Shown here one piece after another: positions 61,139 through 64,000 of a DNA stretch of 64,000 bases. The DNA lies in assembly GCF_949987515.2 (NCBI RefSeq), contig NC_082686.1:50258911-50322910 (forward strand), read 5' to 3'. A model generated the notes under the pieces. That model did not search any database. It was not told the DNA's origin and worked only from the letters and a program-made list of their open reading frames with translations. The position numbers and the translations under genes were made by a program. The DNA comes from Delphinus delphis. Lineage: Eukaryota; Chordata; Mammalia; Artiodactyla; Delphinidae. Positions within the stretch are counted from its first letter, which is position 1, and every line of letters starts with the position of its first letter.

Positions 61139-62791
61139 GTCACATTTCAGTCTACCAAATATTTCAACATACATTGTTAATAATCATTCAAAAGGTGGGA
61201 ACTTCTTCTATCTCCTTTTGCTAGTGAAATTTGAATTCTATGAAGGGCATCAACAAATTGTTTGAAAATTTTTAAACTAGCATGGTAGATAAGATTGATT
61301 TGATTGATTATAGCAAACATGTACTAATTATCAAATGCATTCAGAAATTGAATTAAAACCCCTAAAGATCTTCTGTAGTTGATAAGCAAGAGAAAGAATC
61401 ATATTTTATTAGTAATCAATTCATTGTTATGGTTCTTTTATACTTTAAGAATTGGCAGGGCAACTAGACCACCTAATCTCTATTAGTTATCCATTAAGTT
61501 TTTAGTAGCTCTACCTTCCACTTCATTTCCAAACCATTTTAAATTAACTATCTGTACATTTTTACTCAGTTGTTGACATTTTCCCCATTTCTTTTATGGC
61601 CTCCTCTCTTTTGAATGATCCTAATATGTTTCTACTCTTCAATCTTATTTGAGGGAGATGGACTAACAGGTCTGCTATAGCCTTACTTATTACACCCTGC
61701 TCTTCTACCAATAGAAGAATCCTACTCTTGCACCTGTTGGAGCCCATCAAATCACCAATCATCACTCAGGTCAATGGCATAAAATTAGAGGACACTTTAT
61801 TATCACCAAATGTCCAATCCAAAGTTGATTGCATTCTCAACATTTCAGCAACCTCAGAAGTAATGTGTCATTGATTATCTAACAGTGAAGTTAGACAATT
61901 CTCCCTTTCAAGGTATGCCTTATGTACCCTTATGTATCCAGCTCAACATATTGAGAGTTTATCCACATTTTTGCAAAAGTTGCAACTAATGAGGATCATG
62001 AATAGGACAAACATGTCCTTCCATTTTGCAACATCTAATGCAAGGAAAATAACTCCCTGTTGCCAAAATATAAAATCCATTTTCACATTGACTTCCCAGA
62101 AATCTATTCATATTAGTCTACAAAGTGACTTAAATCTTTGATTAAACAGATTTCAGTTTCATTTTTCTCTTGATTTCTCCCTTCAGCAATATATATAGAC
62201 TTTTTTAGTGATTATTGGTCAGGATGAGGGGGCATTCAGATCAAAACACAAATCTGTGCAACCCTTTTTTGCATCACATCTTTCCCCATTATAAAGAGTC
62301 ATCATCCAAAACTCAGCAGCCCTAGGGGCCTCAACCTCTTTTTCAGTTATTTTCATTTTCACCAAAGAGGGCAAAAGAATTCAAAGTACAAAAGTATTGC
62401 CTGAATTCCAATCAGTCTGAATGTCCTTTGTAGTCCATTGAATTCTTCCCCACACTGTGATTCTACCTACATTATTTTTCCTTCCATCACTGGTCTTAGC
62501 AGTTTAGCAACCTCAAATCAAGGGTGGACTTAGAGCCAGCCTGACTCTTCATTACTGTTTTCCTCATATTTCATTCTCCCAAAGAAATCATTAGTTAATA
62601 TTTAATCATAAAGTTGGGGTTGTTTGAATTATCACAGTATCACCTGTGAAAAATTGGATAATTGAAGGTATCATAAAACTCCACTGGGTATATTCAAATA
62701 AACCTTTACTAAAAAATACCATTAACCATGAGAAAGAATGCACAGATAAACAGGTTGAAAACTTACAGAGGCAATTTTCAGGGTTCTTTTC
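61139..62791. other. Unclassified AT-rich sequence
   Basis: No gene can be supported. Open frames at 61562-61765 (minus) and 61932-62141 (plus) show no recognisable domain. Confidence 0.4.
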
Positions 62792-64000
62792 CTTTTTTTT
62801 TTTTTTTTGATTAAACTTTACTTTGAATAATTGTAGATTCATATGCATTTGTATTAAATTAAACAGAGAGATTCTGTATACTTTGTTTCTCTAAAGGAAA
62901 CATCTTGAAAAATTATAGAAAACATTATAACCAGGAAGTTGACAAGGATACAATCTACCAATTGTATTGAGATATTCCCAGTTTTACTTGTACTTATTTA
63001 TGTATATGTTATTTACTTCTACACAGTTTTATCATGTATAGGTTCATGAATCCACCACCATAGTCAAGATACATTTTCATTAACAAGAGGATTCCCCTGT
63101 GTTACCCTAAGGTAATCGCAACCCCTTTTCTCCTGCCCCTTGACTTCCATAATCTTCTATCCATTTCTATGATATCATGTCAAATGTTACATAAATGAAA
63201 TCACACAATATGCCATATTTTGGGTTTGCTTTTTTCACTCAGTATATATCCTTTGAAATCCATCCAAGTTGCTATGTGAGTCAATAGCTTGGTCCTTCTA
63301 TTGCTGAGTAATATTTCATGGTATGGTTTTTGAATACTGAACTAGCCTTGCACATGTGGAATATATCTCCTTTTGTTTTCATATATTGTTGGATTTTATT
63401 TGCTAATATTTTGTTGAGGATTTCTGTGTCAAAGTTTATGACAGATACTGGTTTGCAGTTTTTTGTTTATTTTTGATCTGGTTTTGGTATCATAGTAATA
63501 CTGGCCTCACAAAATTAGTTTGGTAGCATTCCTTCCTGTTCTATATTCTGGAGAAATTGTGTAAAATTGGTATTAAGTCTTCTTTAAGTATTTGATAGAA
63601 TTCTTCAGGGAAACTATCTGGGCCTAGCGATTTCTTACATGGGAACTTTTAAAAATTCAATAAATTTAATGGCAATAGGACTATTCAGATTATACATTTT
63701 TTTTTATTAAGTTTGGTAGCATAAGTATCTTGAGGAGTTGATTCATTACTTCTAAGTTGTTGAATTTATAAATATAAAGTTTAAGTGTTCCCTTATACTT
63801 TTAATGGATGCAGGATCTGTAGTGATATACTGTTTCATTCCTGATATTGATGATTTTTGCCTCCTAATTTTTTTGTCAGTCTTACTAGGGTTTTAATCAT
63901 TTCATTGATTTGGGAGGGAAAAAAATAACTTTTTTTCATTGATTTTCTCTGTTCTTATGTTCTGAATTACATTAATTTCCGTTCCTACTTTTATTAATAA
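62792..64000 (-). mobile_element. LINE-1, old subfamily, internally deleted, runs off the window (copy 9)
   Basis: It starts with a T tract (62792-62808) and L1M-like 3' UTR motifs: ATAATTGTAGATTCATATGC, AACCAGGAAGTTGACAAGG, CCACCACCATAGTCAAGATA and ATTGCTGAGTAATATTTCAT. Near 63340-63385 it jumps directly into the reverse transcriptase region (TTTGCTAATATTTTGTTGAG, then GGTTTTGGTATCATAGTAAT), so the ORF2 C-terminal half is missing. It then continues towards the endonuclease until the window ends. Confidence 0.82.
63385..64000 (-). pseudogene. L1 ORF2 RT remnant, copy 9, partial
   Basis: Antisense L1 reverse transcriptase sequence matching the order of copy 8 (56990-57800) at low identity. 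The frame is broken by stops and frameshifts and no catalytic motif is present, because that part lies in the deletion. It is cut by the window edge. Confidence 0.75.

Overview
This is a eukaryotic, mammalian nuclear window that is AT-rich and almost certainly non-coding. The tRNA-derived SINEs place it in Cetartiodactyla and most likely in a cetacean (whale or dolphin). Nine of the ten SINEs start with a GGCTTCCCTGGTGGCGCAG-type or GGGATTTCCCTG-type head, and eight of the ten are the roughly 200 bp CHR form that is abundant in Cetacea. One is the longer, roughly 350 bp CHR form. I saw no ruminant Bov-B or pig PRE-1 elements. I found no intact protein-coding gene, no rRNA or tRNA gene and no CRISPR array.

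Layout. Nine LINE-1 (L1) pieces cover roughly 30 kb, nearly half of the window. (1) 1-1172, minus, ORF2 fragment cut by the window edge. (2) 3438-9030, plus, 5.6 kb, truncated just upstream of ORF1, with a nested SINE. (3) 12316-12450, minus, 3' end only. (4) 16023-23210, minus, full length. (5) 23590-23944, minus, 3' end only. (6) 31978-39826, minus, full length, inserted into an older L2 and itself hit by three SINEs. (7) 50185-51276, a twin-primed (5'-inverted) copy. (8) about 54214-59840, minus, older, lacking most of ORF1 and carrying an 82 bp triplication and a SINE. (9) 62792-64000, minus, old, internally deleted, runs off the edge. Every copy has broken ORF1 and ORF2.

Between the L1s lie ancient repeats (L2, MIR, MER5A-like and another hAT-like element, one LTR-like repeat), a Tigger/pogo-type DNA transposon with both terminal inverted repeats (43709-44779), an RPS28 processed pseudogene (about 14491-14800) and long stretches of unique AT-rich DNA, notably 25.99-31.58 kb and 39.96-43.07 kb.

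The parts relate as a history, not as a pathway: L2, MIR and hAT elements came first, then L1 insertions with target-site duplications, then CHR SINEs mobilised by L1 endonuclease. The most notable points are: two SINEs at the same L1-endonuclease site in two different L1 copies; a probable short 3' transduction at L1 copy 6; a perfect 23-bp hairpin with a GAAA loop at 49154-49203; a catalytic Asp-to-Gly change in the reverse transcriptase of L1 copy 4; a large GAAA/GGAA expansion in its 5' UTR; and an 82 bp near-perfect triplication. I did not see a convincing undescribed biological system. Repeat family names come from recognising consensus motifs by eye, without a database search.
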